The position numbers and the translations under genes were made by a program. A stretch of 8,337 nt of DNA, from assembly GCA_003511885.1 (NCBI GenBank), contig DOIX01000165.1:1-8337 (forward strand), in the 5' to 3' direction. This DNA comes from Cyanobacteria bacterium UBA11153. Lineage in GTDB: Bacteria; Cyanobacteriota; Cyanobacteriia; Cyanobacteriales; Coleofasciculaceae. The notes beneath the pieces were generated by a model. That model was given only the letters and a program-made list of their open reading frames with translations, made no database searches and had not been told where the DNA came from. This document shows, piece after piece, positions 1 to 6,732 of this stretch. Numbering within the stretch: the first letter of the stretch is position 1; the number at the start of each line of letters is the position of its first letter.

Positions 1-27
1 AGTAAAGAGTTTGATTTCCATCCAGTA

Positions 28-55
28 ATTGTCAACTGTCCATTGTCAACTATCC
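28..55. repeat. Two tandem copies of a 14-base repeat
   Basis: ATTGTCAACTGTCC (28-41) is followed directly by ATTGTCAACTATCC (42-55), with one mismatch. Each 14-mer can be read as two related heptamers, so this belongs to the heptamer-periodic short tandem repeats common in cyanobacterial intergenic DNA. No function is visible. Confidence 0.75.
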
Positions 56-80
56 ACTGCTATATGTCTATGTTTTCCCT

Positions 81-111
81 GATACCAAACTTCTCTAAGA
101 AATCGGGTATC
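81..111. repeat. Composite hairpin, dispersed-repeat type
   Basis: GATACC (81-86) pairs with GGTATC (106-111), and inside it TTCT (91-94) pairs with AGAA (98-101) around a CTA loop. The sequence resembles a hairpin repeat I recall as frequent between genes in Oscillatoria-like cyanobacteria. It could act at the RNA level as a 3' end element of a gene to the left of the window. No T-run follows, so it is not called a terminator. Confidence 0.45.
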
Positions 112-410
112 GATAGCACTACCCACAGATGTTAGGAAATTTTTGGAAGGGAGCATCTGCCCTAAATCAGGGGGGTGAGGGGGGACAAAAATGTCCTAAT
201 CTCAACCCCTAGCGCGATAAAATCTCGATGATGTATCCCACATCACCGGATTTAGGATAAAATGTAATTTATTAATACAAAATTTTCTGAAACTGAAGGC
301 TAAAAGCCTTGAAAAACTTGGATGCGATTACTCTTTTAGCATATTGAAGGGAGAAAATTAGTTATCTGTGCCCTCACAGACGGAAAAAAAGTCACCCTAT
401 CCCTCACATC

Positions 411-432
411 TTGCATCACCTACTTGATGCAA
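411..432. promoter_or_regulatory. Inverted repeat upstream of the kinase operon
   Basis: TTGCATCA (411-418) and TGATGCAA (425-432) form a perfect 8-base inverted repeat with a 6-base spacer, ending 43 bases before the ATG at 476. It is followed by an A-run rather than a T-run, so it is not a terminator for the downstream direction. Its position and symmetry fit either an operator for a dimeric regulator or a hairpin in the 5' leader. No known regulator motif was recognised. Confidence 0.35.
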
Positions 433-475
433 AAAAATATGACGGTTAAACAGGCAACTGATTAAAACTAGAGAT

Positions 476-3382
476 ATGATTAGGCAAAAAAATTCATCTT
501 TATTCCTCAAAAATATCACCCAAAACGAACAGCATTTTATCCAAATTATCTCCACGATTTCTGAAAGCTTAGTAATTCAAGACAAAATAAATCATAAAGT
601 TCTGTTTGTCAATACAGCAGCAACCAAATTATTTGGAAGATCCGAATCAGAACTTTTAGGTATATCCATAGGTATACCCATCATTAAAAGAGAAGTAACT
701 GAGCTACATATTATTCGTCCCTGTGGCAAATTGATAGTCGCAGAAATGCGCACAATAGACATTACCTGGGAAAATCAACCTGCCTATCTCATCTCCCTCA
801 GAGACGTAACAGAAAGAAATCAAAGGGAGTTATTGCAAAACATTCAGAAAATAGTTTTGGAGATGGTGGCGCAGGGTAAATCTTTGCATGAAGTATTACT
901 GGAGTTGACTCATCAAGTCGATCGATTAACACCTGGAATGTGCTCCTCAATTCTCTTAATGGCAGAAGATGGTATTCATTTACGTCCATTTGTTAGTCCT
1001 CAAATTCCCCCATCTTTTATCGCCGCAATCGATCCATTAAGAATTGGCCCAATGGTTGGATCTTGCGGTACGGCAGCTTATTTTGGCAAGCGAGTAATTG
1101 TAGAAAATATCGCAACCGATCCCCTATGGGCACCATTTAAAGAAATGGTTTTACCATATAATTTGAAAGCATGTTGGTCTGAGCCAATTATCTCAGATAA
1201 AGGGAAAGTTGTAGGGACATTTGCCTTATATTTTTCCAAAGTAAGATCACCAGATGAAAATGAATTAAAAATTATCGAATCTTTGGCAAGACTAACTTCC
1301 CTAGTAATTGAAAGAAAGCACGCCGAGGAATCCTTACAGGAAATGGCGCAGAGGGAAAGAACAATTGCCAAAATGATCGAGCGAATACGGCAAACTTTAG
1401 ATACAGATACTATTTTAAGTGCTACTACCCAAGAAATAGGACAACTGCTAAAATGCGATCGCGTTTCTGTCTATCGGTTTAATCCTGACTGGGGTGGGGA
1501 GTTTGTTTGCGAATCCTTCAGCCCGGGGTGGGTTCCCTTAGTTGGAGAGGATATTACTTCTATTTGGGAAGATACCTATTTACAAGAAACTCAAGGTGGA
1601 AGATATGCTCGTCGAGAATACTCGGTGGTAAATGATATCTATGGAATGGGTTATACTCAGTGTCATCTAGATATTCTAGAGCAATTTCAAGTCAAAGCCT
1701 ATGTAGTTGTCCCAGTTTTTATCGCTAACAAATTGTGGGGATTGCTCAGTGCTTATCAAAACTCTAAAACTCGTTATTGGGAACCTGAAGATGTCAGATT
1801 GCTAGAGCAAATTGCCAACCAAATGGGAGTAGCATTGCAACAAGCCGAACTATTTGCTCAGATTCAACATCAATCAGTCCAACTAGCTAAAGCCAAAGAA
1901 GCCGCCGATGCCGCCAACCGCGCTAAAAGCGAATTTTTAGCAAATATGAGCCACGAGTTGAGAACCCCACTCAATGCCATTCTCGGCTTCACCCAACTAA
2001 TGAATCGCGATCGCAAAATCTCCACCGAGCAGCAGGAATACTTGGGTATTGTCATGCGTTCCGGCGAACATTTGCTAGCATTGATCAACGATATTTTGGA
2101 AATGTCCAAAATTGAAGCAGGCAGAGCTACCTTAAATGAAACAGTTTGCAATTTGAATCGCCTCCTTGCCAGTCTCGAAGATATGCTCAAAATCCGAGCC
2201 ATATCTAAAGGATTGCAGCTAATTTTTGAAAAGACTTCTTTTCTGCCCCAATACGTGCGCATCGATGAAGGAAAATTGCGTCAAGTTTTGATTAATCTCA
2301 TCGGCAATGGCATTAAATTTACTCATAAAGGTAGCGTTACCCTGCGGGTGGGGAGGAGGGGAGTGGGGAATTTAGCAATAACCAACCACCAACCACCAAC
2401 CACCAACCACCAACCACCAACCACCAACCACCAACCACCAACCACCCTCACCTTTGAAATCGAAGACACTGGTATTGGGATAGCCGCAGAAGAGATAGAA
2501 TTAATATTTGAAGCTTTTACCCAAACAGCAACGAGTCAGAATTCTCAGCAGGGTACGGGATTGGGTTTACCAATCAGTCGTTCATTTGTGCAACTGATGG
2601 GGGGAGATATTACAGTGAAAAGTACGCTGAATCGAGGGAGTATATTTAGATTTGAAGTCCCAATCGAGACAGTGACTGAAGCTGAGATTACCACGCCTAC
2701 ACCCATGCAGCGGGTAGTTGGGTTAGCACCCAATCAACCAGAGTGTCGCATTTTAGTGGTAGAGGATAATTGGGAAAATCGCTATTTGTTAGTCAAACTC
2801 TTGAAAACAATGGGATTTCAAGTAGAGGAAGCCGAAAATGGTGCAGAGGCGATCGCAATATGGGAAAATTGGGAACCCCACCTAATTTTCATGGATATGC
2901 AAATGCCCGTCATGGATGGGTATGAGGCGACGAAACGGATTAAATCCCATCACAAGAGTCAGGCGACAACCATCATTGCCCTAACAGCTAGTGCATTTGA
3001 AGAAAATCGAACCCAAATTTTAGCCGTCGGCTGCGACGATTTCGTGCGGAAGCCCTTTCCGGAAGATTTGCTTTTTTCTAAAATAGCTCAACATCTGGGA
3101 GTCTGTTATCGCTATCAAAAGAAAACTTCACCGCCAACCCCTCCATCGGATGAGTTACCTCAAATCCTAGACACTGTATCTCTCGAAAAGGCAATCTCCG
3201 TCATGCCCAAAGACTGGATAAACCAACTCCATCAAGCATCTGCTGAATGCAGTTACGATCTCGTTTTCGGGCTGATTGAGCAAATTCCTCCTGAACATGC
3301 TCCGTTGATTGCTCATTTAAAGAGTTTAGCAGATAACTTTATTTTCGATCGGCTCATGGAGCTATCTGCCATCAAATTTTAA
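476..3382 (+). CDS. Hybrid sensor histidine kinase: PAS-GAF-GAF(cyanobacteriochrome-type)-HisKA-HATPase-REC
   Basis: This is a 968-residue soluble hybrid kinase with no membrane segment. Domains in order: a weak PAS (about 18-115), a GAF (about 122-282, with GSCGTAAY at 195-202), a second GAF (about 295-460), HisKA (about 482-550, phospho-acceptor H493 in SHELRTP), HATPase (about 595-730: N-box N607/N611, G1 DTGIG 664-668, G2 GTGLG 693-697) and a receiver (about 757-875: E763/D764, phospho-acceptor D807, T837, K859). The second GAF has W364, D366, R376, Y377 and C396-H397, the residues and spacing I remember for the red/green cyanobacteriochrome AnPixJ GAF2. It is therefore likely to bind phycocyanobilin and sense light. 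The tail (about 897-963) resembles a C-terminal extension common in cyanobacterial hybrid kinases and has no HPt motif. Odd feature: an in-frame nine-copy heptamer array sits in the ATPase domain. The start is the first ATG after an in-frame TGA at 440; no clear Shine-Dalgarno is present. Its stop overlaps the next gene. Confidence 0.93.
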   Translation: MIRQKNSSLFLKNITQNEQHFIQIISTISESLVIQDKINHKVLFVNTAATKLFGRSESELLGISIGIPIIKREVTELHIIRPCGKLIVAEMRTIDITWENQPAYLISLRDVTERNQRELLQNIQKIVLEMVAQGKSLHEVLLELTHQVDRLTPGMCSSILLMAEDGIHLRPFVSPQIPPSFIAAIDPLRIGPMVGSCGTAAYFGKRVIVENIATDPLWAPFKEMVLPYNLKACWSEPIISDKGKVVGTFALYFSKVRSPDENELKIIESLARLTSLVIERKHAEESLQEMAQRERTIAKMIERIRQTLDTDTILSATTQEIGQLLKCDRVSVYRFNPDWGGEFVCESFSPGWVPLVGEDITSIWEDTYLQETQGGRYARREYSVVNDIYGMGYTQCHLDILEQFQVKAYVVVPVFIANKLWGLLSAYQNSKTRYWEPEDVRLLEQIANQMGVALQQAELFAQIQHQSVQLAKAKEAADAANRAKSEFLANMSHELRTPLNAILGFTQLMNRDRKISTEQQEYLGIVMRSGEHLLALINDILEMSKIEAGRATLNETVCNLNRLLASLEDMLKIRAISKGLQLIFEKTSFLPQYVRIDEGKLRQVLINLIGNGIKFTHKGSVTLRVGRRGVGNLAITNHQPPTTNHQPPTTNHQPPTTLTFEIEDTGIGIAAEEIELIFEAFTQTATSQNSQQGTGLGLPISRSFVQLMGGDITVKSTLNRGSIFRFEVPIETVTEAEITTPTPMQRVVGLAPNQPECRILVVEDNWENRYLLVKLLKTMGFQVEEAENGAEAIAIWENWEPHLIFMDMQMPVMDGYEATKRIKSHHKSQATTIIALTASAFEENRTQILAVGCDDFVRKPFPEDLLFSKIAQHLGVCYRYQKKTSPPTPPSDELPQILDTVSLEKAISVMPKDWINQLHQASAECSYDLVFGLIEQIPPEHAPLIAHLKSLADNFIFDRLMELSAIKF
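1455..1462. repeat. HIP1 octamer GCGATCGC (one of six in the window)
   Basis: The highly iterated palindrome HIP1 occurs at 1455-1462, 2007-2014, 2849-2856, 4899-4906, 5940-5947 and 7136-7143. Five lie in genes and one lies in the iscB pseudogene. Six copies in 8.3 kb is far above chance for an 8-mer and is a hallmark of many cyanobacterial genomes. It serves here as evidence of origin, not as a regulatory site. Confidence 0.9.
2384..2446 (+). repeat. Nine perfect tandem copies of AACCACC inside the kinase gene
   Basis: The heptamer AACCACC repeats nine times without mismatch (63 bases). Because nine copies equal 21 codons the frame is kept, giving three copies of NHQPPTT at residues 637-657 of the hybrid kinase. 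It lies in the HATPase domain between the N-box strand (VTLRV) and the G1 strand (LTFEIEDTGIG), a surface loop that varies in length in this family. A G-rich stretch, 2348-2368, with a GGGGAGT unit lies just upstream. A change of one or two copies would shift the frame. Confidence 0.97.
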
Positions 3383-4752
3383 TGAATAGCAATTTAACAC
3401 CCACAACTAAAGGAAATATACTGGTTGTTGACGATACACCCAACAATTTACGCCTGTTATCCGAGATGTTAACGGATAGAGGCTATAAGGTGCGCCAAGC
3501 TCTCAATGGACAAATGGCATTAGCCACACTCCACCGACTGCCACCGGATCTAATTTTACTTGATATTAATATGCCAGGAATGAATGGCTATGAAGTTTGT
3601 CAAAAAATTAAAGCCGATTACCAAACTAGAGACATTCCCATTATTTTTATTAGCGCTCTTGATGATGTCTTAGATAAGGTAAAAGCTTTTCAAATTGGTG
3701 GCGGTGACTATATTACCAAGCCATTTCAAGTGGAAGAGGTAATCGCCCGTGTTGAAAATCAACTGAAAATCCGCAGGCTTTCCTTACAATTGCAAGAAAA
3801 AGTAGAAAGGTTGCAACAATCGGAAAGAATCCAACGAGATAAAGCATCTCAACTCGAAGATACATTACATAAATTAAAGTACACCCAATCCCAACTCATT
3901 CAATCAGAAAAAATGTCCAGTTTAGGACGAATCTCAGCAGGTATATCTCACGAAATTAACAACCCAATTAGCTTTATATCCGGTAATCTTACTTGTGCCG
4001 AACAATATTTTAAATGCTTAATTCATTTGCTGGAAAAATATCAGAAAATTTACCCACAACCTCAACCAGAAATTCAGGATATAATTGAAGACATTGAATT
4101 AGATTTTTTGCTAGATGATTGGCCAAAACTAATATACTCAATGGAAGTAGGAGTCAATCGCATTTGCCAAATTGTGCGCTCCCTCCAAGTCTTTTCTCGA
4201 CAAAATGAAGCCAAGTTAAAACCTATCGATATTCATGAAAGTATCGATCATACCCTCATTCTCTTACACCACAGGCTCAAGTCAAGAGGTGAAGCAGATG
4301 GAATTGAAGCAATCAAAGATTACCATCATTTGCCCAAAGTTACCTGTTATGCAAGTGAAATGAATCAGGTATTTATGAATATTTTGAGCAATGCTATTGA
4401 TGCCTTGGCAAATAAACCACCACCGCGAGTAATTACAATTAGCACTCAAATTAAGCAAGAGGAAAAAAGTCAGATACAAGAGGGAGAAGATCCAGTTTTA
4501 GCTGATTCAGCCATAATTAAAATTGCAGATAATGGATGTGGCATCCCAGCCGAAATACTTCAGAAAATATTCGATCCTTTCTTTACCACAAAACCTGTTG
4601 GTAGCGGTACTGGTTTAGGATTATCAATTAGCTATCAGATTATTGTAGAGCGACATGGAGGTAAAATCAAGTGTAATTCTACCCTGGGGAAGGGAACAGA
4701 ATTAGTGATTGAGTTGCCAATTATTTCAGAGGGGCTAGGGGCTAGCCCCTAG
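3382..4752 (+). CDS. Receiver-histidine kinase (REC-coiled coil-HisKA-HATPase)
   Basis: This 456-residue soluble protein has an N-terminal receiver (about 12-128: D17/D18, phospho-acceptor D61, S91, K113) followed by a helical, probably coiled-coil linker (about 130-175). The kinase core then has H190 in ISHEINNP, N-box N333/N337, G1 DNGCGI at 383-388, FDPFFTTKP at 397-405 and G2 GTGLGLSIS at 409-417. The receiver-first layout implies that phosphorylation of D61 by another kinase controls its kinase activity. The obvious partner is the hybrid kinase directly upstream: that gene's TAA and this ATG overlap by one base (TAATG), so the two are almost certainly co-transcribed and probably translationally coupled. 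The core ends near LVIELPI. The last residues (SEGLGASP) are encoded by a palindromic G/C repeat that overruns the stop. There is no DNA-binding output domain. I do not recognise a named orthologue. Confidence 0.93.
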   Translation: MNSNLTPTTKGNILVVDDTPNNLRLLSEMLTDRGYKVRQALNGQMALATLHRLPPDLILLDINMPGMNGYEVCQKIKADYQTRDIPIIFISALDDVLDKVKAFQIGGGDYITKPFQVEEVIARVENQLKIRRLSLQLQEKVERLQQSERIQRDKASQLEDTLHKLKYTQSQLIQSEKMSSLGRISAGISHEINNPISFISGNLTCAEQYFKCLIHLLEKYQKIYPQPQPEIQDIIEDIELDFLLDDWPKLIYSMEVGVNRICQIVRSLQVFSRQNEAKLKPIDIHESIDHTLILLHHRLKSRGEADGIEAIKDYHHLPKVTCYASEMNQVFMNILSNAIDALANKPPPRVITISTQIKQEEKSQIQEGEDPVLADSAIIKIADNGCGIPAEILQKIFDPFFTTKPVGSGTGLGLSISYQIIVERHGGKIKCNSTLGKGTELVIELPIISEGLGASP

Positions 4753-4776
4753 CCTCTAGTCCCTAGCTATATAGCT
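4728..4776. repeat. Palindromic GGGGCTA/CCCCTAG repeat between convergent genes
   Basis: Two GGGGCTA heptamers (4731-4744) are followed by their inverted counterpart. AGAGG plus CTAGGGG on the left can pair with CCCCTAGCCTCT (4746-4757) around a CTAG loop, with a two-base bulge. The hairpin includes the stop codon of the receiver-kinase (4750-4752). A perfect 12-base palindrome AGCTATATAGCT follows at 4765-4776. Lying between convergent genes, the pair could act as a bidirectional transcription end. No T-run follows on either strand, so a classical intrinsic terminator is not supported. Confidence 0.6.
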
Positions 4777-4795
4777 CCGCTGTGCCATGCCCCAT

Positions 4796-6217
4796 TTAAA
4801 AATGTTTAATAATTGCCTCAGCAAATTCCGAACATTTCAGAGGAGTTTCCACAGGAGGAGTCATCATCCGGGCTAAATCATAAGTTACCTCACGAGATGC
4901 GATCGCGTTTCCTAATCCCTGTTTAATTAAATCAGCGGCTTCTTGCCATCCCATGTATTCCAGCATCATCACGCCCGATAGAATCAAGGAACCAGGATTA
5001 ACTCTGTCTAAACCTGCGTGTTTGGGTGCTGTACCGTGAGTAGCTTCAAAAATCGCGCAATTATCTCCAATATTAGCACCAGGTCCCATCCCCAAGCCCC
5101 CAACTAGAGCCGCTGCGGCATCGGAGAGATAATCCCCATTCAGATTCATGGTAGCGAGAATCGAGTATTCATCTGGGCGCGTCTGAATTTGTTGAAAAAT
5201 ACTATCAGCAATTCTGTCATTTACCATGACTTTATCTTTCCATTTCCCATTACCATGACTATCCCAGATAGCATTGAGAACTTCTGACACTTGATTGGTA
5301 ATTTTAGCCTGTTTTTCTGGCGTGAGAGAATCATAACCAGGTTCAATAGCACGAGCATTATCTACCAAAGAAATATCCGGATTTTTCTCCTTATTACTCA
5401 GAATCCAAGACTCTAATTCCGTCACGCATTCAGCGCGAAACTCCGTAGTAGCCAGCTCATAACCCCAATCGCGAAAGGCTCCCTCAGTATATTTCATAAT
5501 ATTACCCTTATGAACCAAAGTCACCATTTGCTTCGCTTTAGGTAACCTGAGTGCATTTTGGATTGCACGACGAATCAAACGTTGAGAACCAGTCTTACTA
5601 ATCGGTTTAATACCAATTCCAGAATCCAGACGAATTTGCTTTTTCCCATGTTCTGGAGTTGCCGGAATCAACTCATTATTGAGGAGATTAATTAGTTTAG
5701 TCCCTAACTCACTACCTTGAGGCCATTCAATGCCCAGATAGATATCCTCAGTATTCTCCCGATAGATAATTACATCCAGCTTTTCCGGATGGCGGTGAGG
5801 AGAAGGCGTACCAGGATAATATTTACAAGGACGGACGCAAGCGTAAAGGTCATGAATCTGGCGTAGGGCTACATTAAGAGAGCGAATACCACCACCAACA
5901 GGCGTAGTCAAAGGACCCTTGATTGCCACACCAAATTCTGCGATCGCCTTAAGGGTATCTTCGGGTAAATATTGATAAGTGCCATACTTATCGCACGCTT
6001 CATCACCCGCATAAACTTTAAACCAGCTAATTTGGCGCTTACCGCTATATGCCGCACTGACAGCAGCATCAATCACCTTTTGAGTAGCAGGCCAAATATC
6101 AATCCCAGTACCGTCACCCCGAATAAACGGAATAATCGGGTTATCTGGAACAATCGGCTTACCCTGAAGGAAGGTAATCCGGGAACCAGTCTCAGGAGGG
6201 GTAATTTGATCGTACAT
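4796..6217 (-). CDS. icd: NADP-dependent isocitrate dehydrogenase (EC 1.1.1.42)
   Basis: This cytosolic enzyme oxidises isocitrate to 2-oxoglutarate and CO2 with NADP. In cyanobacteria it supplies 2-oxoglutarate for ammonium assimilation and for nitrogen signalling. The 473-residue protein is complete. Substrate residues match the E. coli enzyme: S113 and N115 in [11 protein letters not shown]119, R129, R153, Y160 and K237 (E. coli K230), with metal ligands D362 and D366 in NGDYLSD. NADP specificity is indicated by K399 in HGTAPK and by Y446/R450 in VTYDLAR. The residue after K399 is His, where E. coli has Tyr345. An insert of roughly 45 residues (about 262-325) relative to E. coli accounts for most of the extra length, as I recall for other cyanobacterial enzymes. 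The start is the first ATG after an in-frame stop at 6239-6241; no Shine-Dalgarno is evident. The upstream flank is an iscB relic. No NtcA-type GTA-N8-TAC site was found between 6218 and 6480. Confidence 0.97.
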   Translation of the reverse strand: MYDQITPPETGSRITFLQGKPIVPDNPIIPFIRGDGTGIDIWPATQKVIDAAVSAAYSGKRQISWFKVYAGDEACDKYGTYQYLPEDTLKAIAEFGVAIKGPLTTPVGGGIRSLNVALRQIHDLYACVRPCKYYPGTPSPHRHPEKLDVIIYRENTEDIYLGIEWPQGSELGTKLINLLNNELIPATPEHGKKQIRLDSGIGIKPISKTGSQRLIRRAIQNALRLPKAKQMVTLVHKGNIMKYTEGAFRDWGYELATTEFRAECVTELESWILSNKEKNPDISLVDNARAIEPGYDSLTPEKQAKITNQVSEVLNAIWDSHGNGKWKDKVMVNDRIADSIFQQIQTRPDEYSILATMNLNGDYLSDAAAALVGGLGMGPGANIGDNCAIFEATHGTAPKHAGLDRVNPGSLILSGVMMLEYMGWQEAADLIKQGLGNAIASREVTYDLARMMTPPVETPLKCSEFAEAIIKHF

Positions 6218-6243
6218 AAATAGAGGGGTAATAAACTCTCAGG

Positions 6244-6339
6244 ATATTTGCCTTTTGGCAGATTAGCACGAACAATATCCCCAGCACAAAAGCCCAATAT
6301 AAGACAAAGTGGATAGCCAATCTCCTCAAATTCCGGAAA
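6244..6339 (-). pseudogene. iscB: Remnant of the IscB C-terminal segment
   Basis: The minus strand reads FPEFEEIGYPLCLI, then LGFCAGDIVRANLPKGKY, before similarity is lost. GF(C/Q)TGDIVRA...PKGK is the signature I recognise from the C-terminal part of IscB proteins, normally followed by a GRV(A/L)VR segment that is absent here. The reading frame is closed upstream by TAA at 6340-6342. The piece ends only 26 bases before the icd ATG and has the same orientation as icd, so it makes up the promoter-proximal flank of that gene. It is exactly the part missing from the plus-strand iscB pseudogene at 6733-7356. The short length limits certainty. Confidence 0.55.
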
Positions 6340-6422
6340 TTAGGCAATTACTAAGGTTTTACCCGAGCAGAGTCCATAACCATATCAGGAGAGCTTCTTA
6401 CACCAATTAGGCCGTCTTGCCA

Positions 6423-6461
6423 ATCAGCCATTATGCCTAAATTGGGCATCAGCCATTATGC
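6423..6461. repeat. Two direct copies of ATCAGCCATTATGC
   Basis: The 14-mer occurs at 6423-6436 and again at 6448-6461, so its period is 25 bases. The spacer contains ATGCC/GGCAT complementarity that could form a small hairpin. It lies about 210 bases upstream of the icd start. It may be a duplication scar or a paired binding site; nothing in the sequence decides between these. Confidence 0.6.
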
Positions 6462-6514
6462 TGGAATATAGTATCCCATTTAGGTATCCACGATCTGTAC
6501 CATCATCCCCTTGG

Positions 6515-6732
6515 AGCCTAGCAGACGTAGCCCGCAAAGGCTACGTTAGAGGAAAGCCTTTCAGTTCCTAACTGGAGATCCTCCCGCTACTGCCAGTCTC
6601 TCAAACCCAGAGACACAGGTTTAAAAATAAAGATTAAGGCTCTGTTTCTGGAAAAGTACTGAACGCCAAAATTATCGCAGCTAATTTTACCGCATAAATG
6701 CGCCCATCTCATGACATAGAAGATCCTCACCC
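6515..6732 (+). ncRNA. Possible omega RNA (HEARO RNA) of the iscB relic
   Basis: Directly upstream of the iscB pseudogene start the plus strand carries a series of hairpins. These are ACGTAGCC (6525-6532) with GGCTACGT (6539-6546); CAGTT (6562-6566) with AACTG (6570-6574), nested in GAGGA (6549-6553) with TCCTC (6579-6583); GTCTCT (6596-6601) with AGAGAC (6609-6614); and CGCA (6691-6694) with TGCG (6699-6702). AGATCCTC occurs at both 6576-6583 and 6721-6728. In iscB loci the guide-carrying omega RNA, first described as HEARO RNA, lies immediately 5' of the nuclease gene, which fits this position. The call rests on position and structure only. I could not compare it with the family covariance model, and the RNA may be a relic. 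Confidence 0.4.

Larger units (their letters stand above)
1..475. other. Non-coding region upstream of the kinase operon
   Basis: I see no credible gene in this stretch. It holds a 14-base tandem repeat (28-55), a composite hairpin (81-111), two G-runs around 170-184 followed by a small hairpin (GGACA 183-187 with TGTCC 192-196), a compact hairpin with AAGGCT at 296-301 and AGCCTT at 305-310, and an 8-base inverted repeat at 411-432. It must contain the promoter of the signalling operon if that operon begins at 476, but no convincing -35/-10 pair stands out. A tiny frame ATG(439) to TAA(465) encodes eight codons and is probably chance. The density of small repeats is typical of intergenic DNA in filamentous cyanobacteria. 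Confidence 0.7.
6340..6732. other. Non-coding region between icd and the iscB pseudogene
   Basis: No functional gene is seen in this stretch. Its left half (6340-6510) holds a pair of 14-base direct repeats and otherwise nothing I recognise. Its right half (about 6515-6732) is rich in hairpins and is listed separately as a possible omega RNA. The icd promoter must lie in this region or in the adjacent iscB fragment. Confidence 0.6.

Noticed and set aside
439..465. An eight-codon upstream frame before the hybrid kinase.
   Set aside because: Very short, no ribosome binding site, no regulatory residue pattern.
1870..2262. A 130-codon minus-strand open frame within the hybrid kinase gene.
   Set aside because: It is antisense to the conserved HisKA coding region and has no independent features; a shadow frame.
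3164..3367. HPt phosphotransfer domain at the end of the hybrid kinase.
   Set aside because: His residues present (H919, H941) are not in an HPt-like motif.
6073..6297. A 74-codon minus-strand open frame as a real small protein upstream of icd.
   Set aside because: Only its first part has meaning, as an IscB C-terminal remnant; the rest reads the icd 5' end in a wrong frame.
6218..6480. A possible NtcA binding site (GTA-N8-TAC) upstream of icd, expected because icd is nitrogen-regulated in some cyanobacteria.
   Set aside because: No GTA with TAC eight bases later was found; the nearest pair around 6484-6500 has the wrong spacing.
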